DNA from: Alphaproteobacteria bacterium UBA1002
Lineage (GTDB): Bacteria > Pseudomonadota > Alphaproteobacteria > Rickettsiales > UBA998
Assembly: GCA_002291845.1 (NCBI GenBank)
Contig: DBAU01000007.1
Span: 1 to 26,295 of the forward strand
Length of the DNA: 26,295 nt
Reading direction: 5' to 3'
The position numbers were made by a program, and so were the translations under genes. Positions 15,570 to 22,593 of the stretch are shown here, one piece after another (position 1 is the first letter of the stretch; the number at the start of each line of letters is the position of its first letter). Under the pieces are notes generated by a model that was given only the letters and a program-made list of their open reading frames with translations, was not told the origin of the DNA and did not search any database.

Positions 15570-15887
15570 CTAAATCGGCATTTTGATGATGTCCTGATAG
15601 GCGGAAATCATCCGGTCACGCACAGCAACCACGGTTTGTAGCGTTAATTCTGCATTGGTTACGGAGGTTACTAGATCCGTCAGCTCTGCTTTATTCGCAA
15701 TGGCTTTGGCACTGATTGACTCGCTCTCGTAGGTTTTTGCCCGGGCGCGGTCGAGGGATTCATGCACCAATTCACCAAAGCTGGGGCCATTGGCCGCATC
15801 TTCGCCAGGCATGCCGGGGGTGGCAAAACCCTTCATTTGAGACGCGTTCTTGTACGCGTTGGCGGCCTGATTAAATTTTACATCCAT
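15570..15887 (-). CDS. fliE: Flagellar hook-basal body protein FliE
   Basis: FliE is the first exported rod-side subunit and connects the MS ring and export gate to the proximal rod. It is 105 residues long. The N-terminal half is disordered; the C-terminal half has the family's helical pattern with ANKAELTDLVTSVTNAE and TLQTVVAVRDRMISAYQDI. GGGGAG precedes the ATG. It lies 28 nt after flgC. Confidence 0.93.
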   Translation of the reverse strand: MDVKFNQAANAYKNASQMKGFATPGMPGEDAANGPSFGELVHESLDRARAKTYESESISAKAIANKAELTDLVTSVTNAELTLQTVVAVRDRMISAYQDIIKMPI

Positions 15888-15915
15888 GGACTGCTCCCCA
15901 ACACATTACTAAGCT

Positions 15916-16323
15916 TTATCTTAGCATATTGATGGTTTGGCTCAACATACCTTTGCTGACCTCAATCACATTAACGTTAGCCTCATAGCCACGGCGGGCT
16001 TCTCGCATATCCACCAGTTCGATCAGCGTGTTCACATTGGGCATGTTTACGTAGCCTTCCTGATCTGCAGCTGGGTGTGAGGGGTCGTATTTACGAATAA
16101 AATCACTTTGGTCGACGCCGTATTTGCTAACAGCGACTTTTTGAAGTCCCAACTCACGGTCCAGTTCATTTTTGAAAGAAATCGTCTTGCGACGATAGGG
16201 GGTATCACCCGGATTTTCACCCGCGGAGTCTACGTTGGCAATATTTTCTGCTACAATACGTAGGCGATCGCTTTGTGCTTTCATTCCGGAGGCGGCAATA
16301 TGCAGTGAGTTAACGAGATCCAT
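15916..16323 (-). CDS. flgC: Flagellar proximal rod protein FlgC
   Basis: FlgC is a proximal rod subunit exported by the flagellar type III apparatus. It is 135 residues long. The N-terminal flg_bb_rod motif is at about 4-36 (SLHIAASGMKAQSDRLRIVA, then ENIAN). The C-terminal domain ends in the typical amphipathic helix (MREARRGYEANVNVIEVSKG). It is the second gene of the minus-strand operon, 10 nt after flgB. Confidence 0.96.
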   Translation of the reverse strand: MDLVNSLHIAASGMKAQSDRLRIVAENIANVDSAGENPGDTPYRRKTISFKNELDRELGLQKVAVSKYGVDQSDFIRKYDPSHPAADQEGYVNMPNVNTLIELVDMREARRGYEANVNVIEVSKGMLSQTINMLR

Positions 16324-16333
16324 AGGTTAGCTC

Positions 16334-16738
16334 CTAACGGTTACCAAGTAGGGCAATACGAAATAGCCCGGCGGTTTTGCGATACAAATTACTGACAGTA
16401 TCAAATTCTACCTTGTTTTTAGAAACAAGTGCCATTTGTTCTTCTAATGCGACGGCATTTTCAACCGGCGTTGTTTCGTAGGTTTTGCGCTGCTTTTCAT
16501 CACGGAACTCCTGTGCAGAGTGAGTTCCTTGTTGATGGCTTGGTGATGTGGCACGCATTTCCAGCCGTCGTGCTTCTGCTAAAGCCAAACGTTCAAAATC
16601 AAGCTTCACAAGCTGCTTAGGCTTATAGCCAGGCGTATCCGCATTCGCGATGTTTTGCGCAAGGACGTCCTGATTTTCCGCGTGCCAGGCCATAGAGGTC
16701 TTCATGAGCGACATCAGCTTGATGGAAGAGTAGTCCAT
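16334..16738 (-). CDS. flgB: Flagellar proximal rod protein FlgB
   Basis: FlgB is a proximal rod subunit. It is 134 residues long. The N-terminal rod motif contains AQNIANADTPGYK (27-39), and the C-terminal helix region contains LEEQMALVSKNKVEFDTVS. It is the first gene of flgB-flgC-fliE-fliQ-fliR-flhB, divergent from csrA across 162 bp that contain a large palindrome. I did not find a clear sigma-54 (GGCAC-N5-TTGC) or sigma-28 promoter in front of it. Confidence 0.95.
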   Translation of the reverse strand: MDYSSIKLMSLMKTSMAWHAENQDVLAQNIANADTPGYKPKQLVKLDFERLALAEARRLEMRATSPSHQQGTHSAQEFRDEKQRKTYETTPVENAVALEEQMALVSKNKVEFDTVSNLYRKTAGLFRIALLGNR

Positions 16739-16754
16739 TTTTACCGCCTAACCC

Positions 16755-16788
16755 GGAAAATTATTCCATAAACATGGAAATATTTTCC
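16755..16788. repeat. 34-bp imperfect palindrome between flgB and csrA
   Basis: GGAAAAT (16755-16761) is paired with ATTTTCC (16782-16788), enclosing TTCCAT (16764-16769), loop AAAC, and ATGGAA (16774-16779), with only a 2x2 mismatch in between. It lies 17 nt upstream of the flgB start on the minus strand. It could be an operator for a dimeric regulator or an RNA hairpin in the flgB leader. The latter would hold GGA elements like those CsrA binds, although here they fall in stems. Confidence 0.7.
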
Positions 16789-16848
16789 TATTATCAATAA
16801 CTTATAAGTGCATTGTAGCGAAATCTGTGATCACTCGCCACATAAAAA

Positions 16849-16876
16849 TTGTCAACGCTAAACTTTACGCTAATTT
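16849..16876 (+). promoter_or_regulatory. Weak putative promoter for csrA operon
   Basis: TTGTCA (16849-16854) and TAATTT (16871-16876) are 16 bp apart. The -10 match is poor. On the opposite strand the same site reads TTGACA (16855-16850) but without a well-placed -10. The resulting csrA leader would be only about 18 nt. Confidence 0.22.
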
Positions 16877-16900
16877 GATGATGAAAGGCCATGACCACAT

Positions 16901-17152
16901 ATGCTTTATCTCTCAAGGAAAGTTGGTGAATCGATTGTCATCAATAATAATATCACGATGACGGTGACAGAAGTGCGTGGTCGTACCGTAAAAATCGGAT
17001 TTTCTTTTCCCCCGGATGCGACCATTCTTCGCAAAGAGGTGCATGATCGCATTAGTGCGGAGAACAAGGCTGCATTGGGTGGAGGCGATTTAGGCAATCT
17101 TGATTTTGAGATTGAAATTGATTTTGACGCCGATCAGGGGACAAAAGAATGA
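16901..17152 (+). CDS. csrA: CsrA family post-transcriptional regulator
   Basis: CsrA dimers bind GGA-containing mRNA leaders and control translation, often of flagellar genes. The protein is 83 residues. The family core is residues 1-53 (MLYLSRKVGESIVI, then VRGRTVKIGF, FPPDATILRKEVHDRI) with the RNA-binding Leu4 and Arg44 conserved. Residues 54-83 form an extra acidic tail with nine Asp/Glu, absent from the 61-residue E. coli protein. The start is fixed by the invariant N-terminus; AAAGG lies 12 nt upstream, rather far, and an out-of-frame ATG sits in between at 16891. It is the first gene of a six-gene chain, and its TGA overlaps the fhlB ATG. Confidence 0.95.
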   Translation: MLYLSRKVGESIVINNNITMTVTEVRGRTVKIGFSFPPDATILRKEVHDRISAENKAALGGGDLGNLDFEIEIDFDADQGTKE

Positions 17153-17511
17153 TCACGCCTGGGCAAGATGATCCAGCATCGGGTGTTGACCGGTTTGATC
17201 AACCTGCTAATCAGCCGCCGCATCGTCAGGCAAAAGCCGTAGCGGTTTCATATGACCGTGATTCCGATGCTCCGCCGCAGATTGTCGCCAGTGGCAAAGG
17301 GGCTATTGCAGAACAAATTCTCTCGCTGGCATTTGCGCATGGTGTACGAGTCCGCGAAGATGCTGCATTAGTGGATATCCTTGCTGCATTGGAAGTGGAT
17401 TCACCCATTCCGCTTGAAGCATTTGCCGCAGTAGCGGAAATCCTCAGCTATGTGTATCGTGCTAACGAAATATACGGGCGCCCCATGCCGGTGGCACCGG
17501 AAAGAGAATGA
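17149..17511 (+). CDS. fhlB: Stand-alone FlhB C-terminal domain protein (FhlB)
   Basis: This 120-residue protein has no membrane helix. Residues 30-105 (AVAVSYDRDSD ... AVAEILSYVYR) align throughout with the part of FlhB that follows the NPTH autocleavage site (AVALQYDP ... AVAQVIGYVYK). Residues 1-29 are a low-complexity lead. FhlB/YlqH-type proteins occur in many bacteria next to flagellar genes and, where studied, can stand in for the FlhB cytosolic fragment in the export switch. There is no NPTH motif, so it is not self-cleaving. It overlaps csrA by 4 nt and ends 1 nt before the next gene. The gene symbol is used by analogy. Confidence 0.85.
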   Translation: MITPGQDDPASGVDRFDQPANQPPHRQAKAVAVSYDRDSDAPPQIVASGKGAIAEQILSLAFAHGVRVREDAALVDILAALEVDSPIPLEAFAAVAEILSYVYRANEIYGRPMPVAPERE

Positions 17512-17512
17512 T

Positions 17513-17893
17513 ATGTCGCATCCTGTTCCGCCTTCTGCCGCTGTTACCGCAGGTGTTTTGATTGAACAATTGCATGAATATATTGATACCGCACATGAGG
17601 TACTTCGTCAGGGAGATTACGTGGCTCTAACAGATTTTAACGTCTGGGTTGAAGAGCTGTGTAAATGTGTGACGGGCATGCCGGTCGATGAGGCCGTGCT
17701 TTACCGTGACGAGTTGCAGCAGCTGATGGATTCACTCGACGATCTGAAAGGTGAGATGGAACGCCATAAAACGAGTCTGGGCGAACAAATGGGAGGCTTA
17801 CAGCATTCTCAAAAAGCAGCAAAAGCGTATAAAAAATCCAGTCATATGGGATTGGCAAAACCAGACGCGCCCGATGAAGGAGACGTACGGTGA
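17513..17893 (+). CDS. Small helical protein of the flagellar cluster, possible export chaperone
   Basis: The protein is 126 residues from the ATG at 17513, one base after the fhlB stop. A longer frame from 17450 is rejected because it overlaps fhlB and would add a Cys/Trp-rich stretch with no ribosome-binding site. It is predicted mostly helical: helix 1 at about 10-34 (LIEQLHEYIDTAHEVLRQGD), helix 2 at about 36-53, and a long charged helix at about 60-105, ending in a basic then acidic tail. There is no signal peptide. I recognise no sequence family. Size, helical-hairpin pattern and location resemble FliT/FlgN-type chaperones, but this is inference. Its TGA overlaps the fliO GTG. Confidence 0.8.
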   Translation: MSHPVPPSAAVTAGVLIEQLHEYIDTAHEVLRQGDYVALTDFNVWVEELCKCVTGMPVDEAVLYRDELQQLMDSLDDLKGEMERHKTSLGEQMGGLQHSQKAAKAYKKSSHMGLAKPDAPDEGDVR

Positions 17894-18183
17894 ATATCAT
17901 AGGATTGGGGCAAGTTGTCCTGTCCTTTGCCTTTGTGCTTGGGCTTATGCTCGGGCTTGCTTGGTTGGCCCGTTATTTCCGTCTGGATGAGCGTTTGCAG
18001 AAACGCAACAAACGACATGCCGGTGCGCTTTTCATAGATGAAGTGTTATATATTGATCCACGCCGTCGTTTGGTCGTGGTGGGGCACAAAAAGCAGCGTT
18101 TTCTCGTGTTGCTTTCAACCTATGGGGATGTCAATCTTGGCCCAGTTTTGCCAGATCAGGAGCAGCAGGATGTCACGGTTTAG
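17890..18183 (+). CDS. fliO: Flagellar biosynthesis protein FliO
   Basis: FliO is a small membrane protein that helps FliP assemble into a ring before the export gate forms. It is 97 residues long. One membrane helix (about 5-28) is followed by a cytosolic part typical of FliO (LFIDEVLYIDPRRRLVVVGH ... FLVLL). The start is GTG at 17890, with GGAG 7 nt upstream. It overlaps the previous gene by 4 nt and fliP by 14 nt. Confidence 0.9.
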   Translation: MNIIGLGQVVLSFAFVLGLMLGLAWLARYFRLDERLQKRNKRHAGALFIDEVLYIDPRRRLVVVGHKKQRFLVLLSTYGDVNLGPVLPDQEQQDVTV

Positions 18184-18916
18184 TGCTCTATTTCTAGCGG
18201 CATTTTTTGTTCTGGCGGGCATGGAATCCGCCGTTGCTCAGTCACTCTCGCTGGATTTGGGGGGCGATGGCGGGGGGTCAAGTACCGCACGCATTATTCA
18301 AATCATCCTTCTGATTACGGTTATTTCTCTGGCGCCATCCGTGCTGGTGATGGTGACGTCATTTACGCGCATAATTATTGTACTTTCCTTTTTGCGTACA
18401 GCGCTGGGAACACAGCAAACTCCACCTAATCAGGTGCTCGTGTCGCTGGCCTTATTCTTAACTCTGTTCATCATGATGCCTACGTTTGAGAAAGCCTATG
18501 ATGATGGCATTCTGCCGTTGATTGAGGAGCGAATCAGCGAGGAAGAAGCGCTCAAGGCAACGGCAGAACCATTTCGTACGTTTATGCTATCCAACGTACG
18601 AGAAAAGGATCTCGATTTATTTGCACAGATGGTGCCTAATCTTAAAATAGAAACGGCGGCGGAGACTCCCTATCAAATTCTCATTCCCGCATTTATGATC
18701 AGCGAGCTGAAGCGGGCCTTTGAGATAGGCTTTCTATTGTTTGTGCCATTCCTGATTATCGACATGGTTATTTCCAGCATTCTGATGGCGATGGGGATGA
18801 TGATGCTTCCTCCCGTGATTATTTCTTTGCCTTTCAAACTCATTTTCTTTGTGTTGGTGGATGGCTGGTACATGGTGGCCGGTAGTCTTGTACGTAGTTT
18901 TGGGCAGGCAGGGTAA
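18170..18916 (+). CDS. fliP: Flagellar export gate protein FliP
   Basis: FliP forms the pentameric core of the export channel with FliQ and FliR. The protein is 248 residues from the ATG at 18170, inside the end of fliO. A frame from 18038 adds 44 residues in conflict with fliO coding and is rejected. GGAG precedes the chosen ATG. It has a cleavable signal peptide (about 1-23, AVAQ), as FliP is known to have. Four membrane helices follow, with the signatures PSVLVMVTSFTRIIIVLSFL, RTALGTQQTPPNQVL, and the C-terminal MMMLPPVIISLPFKLIFFVL. It is encoded apart from fliQ and fliR, which lie in the opposite operon. Confidence 0.97.
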   Translation: MSRFSALFLAAFFVLAGMESAVAQSLSLDLGGDGGGSSTARIIQIILLITVISLAPSVLVMVTSFTRIIIVLSFLRTALGTQQTPPNQVLVSLALFLTLFIMMPTFEKAYDDGILPLIEERISEEEALKATAEPFRTFMLSNVREKDLDLFAQMVPNLKIETAAETPYQILIPAFMISELKRAFEIGFLLFVPFLIIDMVISSILMAMGMMMLPPVIISLPFKLIFFVLVDGWYMVAGSLVRSFGQAG

Positions 18917-18917
18917 T

Positions 18918-19178
18918 ATGGGCTTGTTGAGTGCTTTCCTGCGATGGCTGTTACTTATTGCTGTCCTCAGCGCATTATTTTTTACCGGAATGTTAGTTTT
19001 TGGGGCCGTCATTTGCATATTGCTGGGTCTGGCTGCAGTGGAGTTTCTGCGTCGGCGTAAGGTGCTAAACGAAGAACTTTTCAATGGCCGGGTTGAAATG
19101 CCCCATCACACCGTTGCGAACGGTGATGTTTTTGAATCACGGGTAATCGAAGCACAATATACGGAAATCAACCGCTGA
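18918..19178 (+). CDS. Small two-helix membrane protein
   Basis: The protein is 86 residues from the ATG at 18918, one base after the fliP stop. An upstream frame from 18849 overlaps fliP and is rejected. Residues 4-50 are nearly all hydrophobic and fit two membrane helices (about 6-26 and 28-46), followed by RRRK, so the tail should be cytosolic. The tail (about 50-86) is acidic and ends AQYTEINR. I recognise no family. It is the last gene of the csrA-fliO-fliP chain, so a role in flagellar assembly or quality control is possible but unproven. It converges with the repeat protein after 19 bp. Confidence 0.75.
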   Translation: MGLLSAFLRWLLLIAVLSALFFTGMLVFGAVICILLGLAAVEFLRRRKVLNEELFNGRVEMPHHTVANGDVFESRVIEAQYTEINR

Positions 19179-19197
19179 AGCGCAAACCATCCGATTG

Positions 19198-22100
19198 CTA
19201 ATTAATGGCTGAACTTAAGCCATTCTCGGAAATAGATGCGCGATAGTTATCGAGAAAGCTTCGCGTGCGACTAATGTCTTCTGCCAGTTGCTGGATATTA
19301 CGTGGATCAATAGGGCCTTTATCGTCTGTGATAAAGTCAAACGCTTCCCGGTAGGCGCTTTTTTCCATGAGAGGGGAGAAATAATCGCGCAGGTATTGTA
19401 ACTGCAGTCGATCACCTTCCATCGTGTATGCAACAGCAAGGCGCATAAGGGTACGTGCTTCATCTTCACTCATGAGGGCGGTAATATTGTTACGGCTGGC
19501 AAGCATGTCTTCACCAAGCGTAATAATGGAGGGCCAGTCTTTGTTATCCCAATAAATATCCATTTGAATGCGCTTACCTTCATTGCTGAAGTCTTTCTCA
19601 AGCAACGACAAAGCAGTTTTCCAATCTCCTGTTGCGCCATATGCGCTTGCGGCTAGTCGATTGCGCTCTGCATTTAAGGGTTCTGGATTATTGCCATAGC
19701 CGGTAAGCTCAAGCACCTGAATGGCTTGTTGTGGCTTCTTATCCAAAAGATAAATCAGCGCTAAGCGCGCCCCAACGCGGCTGCGCTCTTCTTTTTCTAA
19801 GCGATAAATCACCTGATGTTCCAGCAGGGCCGCGGCCCGATCCAGAAGATCCACCGATGCGAGGCGATCTGCCAGATCCTGTATCATGGCATCTCCATCA
19901 CTGCCGATGGGAGTTAAGCTTTCAAATTCGTAATAGAGTGCCAGCGCCTGAAGCGGAGGAAGTTCCTTGGCAAATCCTTCACGGAAGAGCTGTGTAAAGA
20001 CCTGAGACATACGTACAGAAATATCCTGCGCCAAGGGCGTGCCAGGATAACTATTCACCAGTTCTTTCCAGGCGCGCAACCCGTCCACATAGCGTTTCTC
20101 ACTGATGTAGAGGTTACCAAGCAATTCAAGAAGGCTCAGCTCCAGCTGGTCACCACGCCATACAATGCGTAAGGCATCCAGTTCATTGATAAGCTCTTCC
20201 TTGACGATTTCAGCGGCTTTGAAGCGGTTTGTTGCCAACGTAAACATGGCCCGCGCCCGAATAAAGCGGTCATTATCAGCCTCTATCAATTTCGTGAGCA
20301 ACTCTTTGGCTTTGTCGTATTGCGCATTTTCAGAATAGATACGGGCGATCATAAAATCCCGATAATCAGAGATAGGTGCAAGCACTTCCGCCGGAAGGGT
20401 TTTTAGAGCACTAATCGCCTGCTCATACATCCCCTGCCCAATGGCCTGATCGCCCGCAATCAGCACTAGTTGTCGACGCATTTCCGGAGGGTAGTACTGC
20501 GCATAAAGTGCATTGAATTCTAGAAACTTTAGCAGCTTATTTTCTTGCCCGCTCATGACGGCAGCCATGCGTTTCCAAAATCCTATCTCATCAATACCTT
20601 CTAATGAGGGATCATTGAAGTCTAACTGCGCCTCCTGAAGGCGTTGCGCCATGAAGTTGGCAGCGCCGCGCAAAGCTGCCAATTGATAATCTGCATAATA
20701 CTCTGGATCCGTTGCACGAATCAGATTGAGCACGGCAAGAGACTCAAGAAACATCCCTTCTCCGAGGTAAAGCTCGGCAAGCTTGCGCCGAAGACGTGTC
20801 GCGTCAGGGTCGCTGGCTTCTGTAATGGATAGGCGTAATGACTGCTCTTTTGCCGCAAAGTCAGCCGCATCCGCCACGCGCCATTTTTCATAAGGAAACA
20901 GTGTTTTCCCCGTGGCTTCATCCGTGATGTAAGCTTTTACATCAATCGCTGGAAGGTTACTGGCAAGTGCCAATCCTTGAGGTGCGGCGATGCGGACACC
21001 ATTGCGGAGCCTGGCTACCCGTACATCTGGATTATTTTTTACAACTAAAATGCCCTGCGCCGTTCGCGGAAGATGCGCGTCAACAAATTGGCGTGCGGGA
21101 AAAACCCCCTGACCACCTTTATAAACCGGTAAAATAATAAACTCTTCACCCGTTGCAGGATGCGAAAGCGAAATGGGCTTCGCACCTTCTAGAACATTTA
21201 GAAAAATATGGGGCTTGATGGGGGGATCGGTGCGTGTTTCTGCAACAATAGGTGTCTCTGGGGTGATGTTACGACGGCTAAGAGAGAACGTCCATGCATA
21301 GCTATTGGCTGGCTTACGCGCGGTCACATTCATTTCCTCTTTTAGCTGGAAGCGCAGAACCGTGGCTTCCGAGGTATTCAACGCGCTAATCTGTGAGATG
21401 AACGGCGGAGCGACGGACTGCAGTGCCGCAATATCGATATTTGCTGGCTTACTGAAAACCAGCCATAGCTCCTGTCCGTGAATAAATGCAGCCGCCGCCA
21501 CACGTTCTTTCCATGGAAAGTTAAAATCAGCCGAAATGCTCTTCTTTTGCACCTGTACGATCAGGCCTTGCGCTCCTGAGGGGGCGGCGATTTCAGTGAC
21601 GACCGCGGGCTTTTCGACTGCTAAAACAGGCTTATCTTGTGGTGAAGCAACCATCTCAGGCTGTGTTTCGGAGGTTGGTCCGCTGGCAGCTGCAAGGGAC
21701 GCCGTAGCCGTTGGAATTGAGCGATCCTTCGCCATTTCTTGCGGCGCAGGCGTTGCTTTGGGCTTTTCAGGCGGCGCGATCTCTTCTTTTGTTTTTGGCA
21801 CGCCGACTTTTGGTTCGTTGCTTTTAGCATCCGCTATCTTTTGGAGCTTGGCTACAGGGCGCGCCGGTGCCTGTGGTTTTGCAACGGGCGTAGGCGGTAG
21901 GGGGAGCGCCTTTTGGACAATTTTTTCTTTGGCGGGCGGATTAGCTGGACCAGCGGAAGGAGCCGCTTTGCTTATCTGAGCGGACTCTGATGCAGGGGAA
22001 GGGGCAGGCTTTGGAGCAGCGGAAGCGGGGCCCTTAAAACGAGTGGCGTTAATTTGCAATAGATCAATACCACTGGAAGTACTGCTGATGAAAGTGCGTA

Positions 22101-22416
22101 CCGGATACGGATGCTTTAAGGTGATCACGGCGGTTTTTCCATCTTCCGCCATGCTTGCAGATTCGATGTAGGGAGATAAATTCTTTTTTAACACGCCGAG
22201 ATTCGGATTGGCCTGTTTCTCAAAGGTAATTTTTAATATCCGACCATCCATGCGTGCCCGAAAAGGGACTCGTTCAGGCCAGGAAAAAACAATCCGTGCA
22301 AAATCTTTTTTTACGCTGCCGTCCACTGCGGGCAAAGCCGCATTCGCCGCATAAGGAGCGCTCAGCAGAACGATAAGTCCTGCAATGATTAGCCAATTAG
22401 TCTGAATCAGACGCAT
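19198..22416 (-). CDS. Large periplasmic protein with AMIN-like domains, Pro/Ala-rich linker and TPR-like repeats
   Basis: The protein is 1072 residues from the ATG at 22416. A further 38 residues could be read from a TTG at 22530, but the ATG starts a clean signal peptide (MRLIQTNWLIIAGLIVLLSA, cleavage near residue 26). Residues about 34-122 form a beta-rich domain (FARIVFSWPERVPFRARMDG) resembling AMIN domains. Residues about 128-282 are a Pro/Ala/Lys-rich linker. A second AMIN-like unit follows (about 284-382), then a beta-rich region (about 400-520). Residues about 535-1045 are helical repeats of TPR type (for example KLAELYLGEGMFLESLAVL, ARIYSENAQYDKAKELLTKL). The lay-out recalls envelope scaffold proteins such as FimV, with no LysM seen. 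It lies downstream of cheY-cheZ, so a link to motility or polar organisation is an inference. Confidence 0.85.
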   Translation of the reverse strand: MRLIQTNWLIIAGLIVLLSAPYAANAALPAVDGSVKKDFARIVFSWPERVPFRARMDGRILKITFEKQANPNLGVLKKNLSPYIESASMAEDGKTAVITLKHPYPVRTFISSTSSGIDLLQINATRFKGPASAAPKPAPSPASESAQISKAAPSAGPANPPAKEKIVQKALPLPPTPVAKPQAPARPVAKLQKIADAKSNEPKVGVPKTKEEIAPPEKPKATPAPQEMAKDRSIPTATASLAAASGPTSETQPEMVASPQDKPVLAVEKPAVVTEIAAPSGAQGLIVQVQKKSISADFNFPWKERVAAAAFIHGQELWLVFSKPANIDIAALQSVAPPFISQISALNTSEATVLRFQLKEEMNVTARKPANSYAWTFSLSRRNITPETPIVAETRTDPPIKPHIFLNVLEGAKPISLSHPATGEEFIILPVYKGGQGVFPARQFVDAHLPRTAQGILVVKNNPDVRVARLRNGVRIAAPQGLALASNLPAIDVKAYITDEATGKTLFPYEKWRVADAADFAAKEQSLRLSITEASDPDATRLRRKLAELYLGEGMFLESLAVLNLIRATDPEYYADYQLAALRGAANFMAQRLQEAQLDFNDPSLEGIDEIGFWKRMAAVMSGQENKLLKFLEFNALYAQYYPPEMRRQLVLIAGDQAIGQGMYEQAISALKTLPAEVLAPISDYRDFMIARIYSENAQYDKAKELLTKLIEADNDRFIRARAMFTLATNRFKAAEIVKEELINELDALRIVWRGDQLELSLLELLGNLYISEKRYVDGLRAWKELVNSYPGTPLAQDISVRMSQVFTQLFREGFAKELPPLQALALYYEFESLTPIGSDGDAMIQDLADRLASVDLLDRAAALLEHQVIYRLEKEERSRVGARLALIYLLDKKPQQAIQVLELTGYGNNPEPLNAERNRLAASAYGATGDWKTALSLLEKDFSNEGKRIQMDIYWDNKDWPSIITLGEDMLASRNNITALMSEDEARTLMRLAVAYTMEGDRLQLQYLRDYFSPLMEKSAYREAFDFITDDKGPIDPRNIQQLAEDISRTRSFLDNYRASISENGLSSAIN

Positions 22417-22446
22417 GTCACCACTCGGCACCGCCCGCTTTGTGTA

Positions 22447-22465
22447 TTTTGCCGCTATGGCAAAA
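22447..22465. repeat. Inverted repeat upstream of the repeat-protein gene
   Basis: TTTTGCC (22447-22453), loop GCTAT, GGCAAAA (22459-22465): a perfect 7-bp dyad in the 177-bp cheZ-to-repeat-protein gap, 31 bp before the start codon. No T-run follows on either strand in terminator position, so an operator or leader hairpin is more likely than a terminator. Confidence 0.45.
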
Positions 22466-22593
22466 CAAAGGGATCTCAGTAAAAAAATTAGGCGATGCCA
22501 GCGACGCTGTCCAGCAGGCAGGGCGGACAAACCAAGGATTTTATGACCGAAAGGGTGACCTGTTTCCTAAAAAACGCTTTTTACGAAGATAGG

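Noticed and set aside
16849..16855. TTGACA on the minus strand as -35 for flgB
   Set aside because: The hexamer 17 bp downstream (GATCAC) is not a -10 box, and the nearest good -10 (TACAAT) is 32 bp away.
19204..19224. AATGGCT/AGCCATT hairpin as a terminator for the csrA-fliP chain
   Set aside because: No T-run follows on the plus strand, and the sequence codes for the end of the repeat protein on the minus strand.
22417..22530. N-terminal extension of the repeat protein from a TTG at 22530
   Set aside because: The ATG at 22416 begins a standard signal peptide; the extension would put 38 residues before it.
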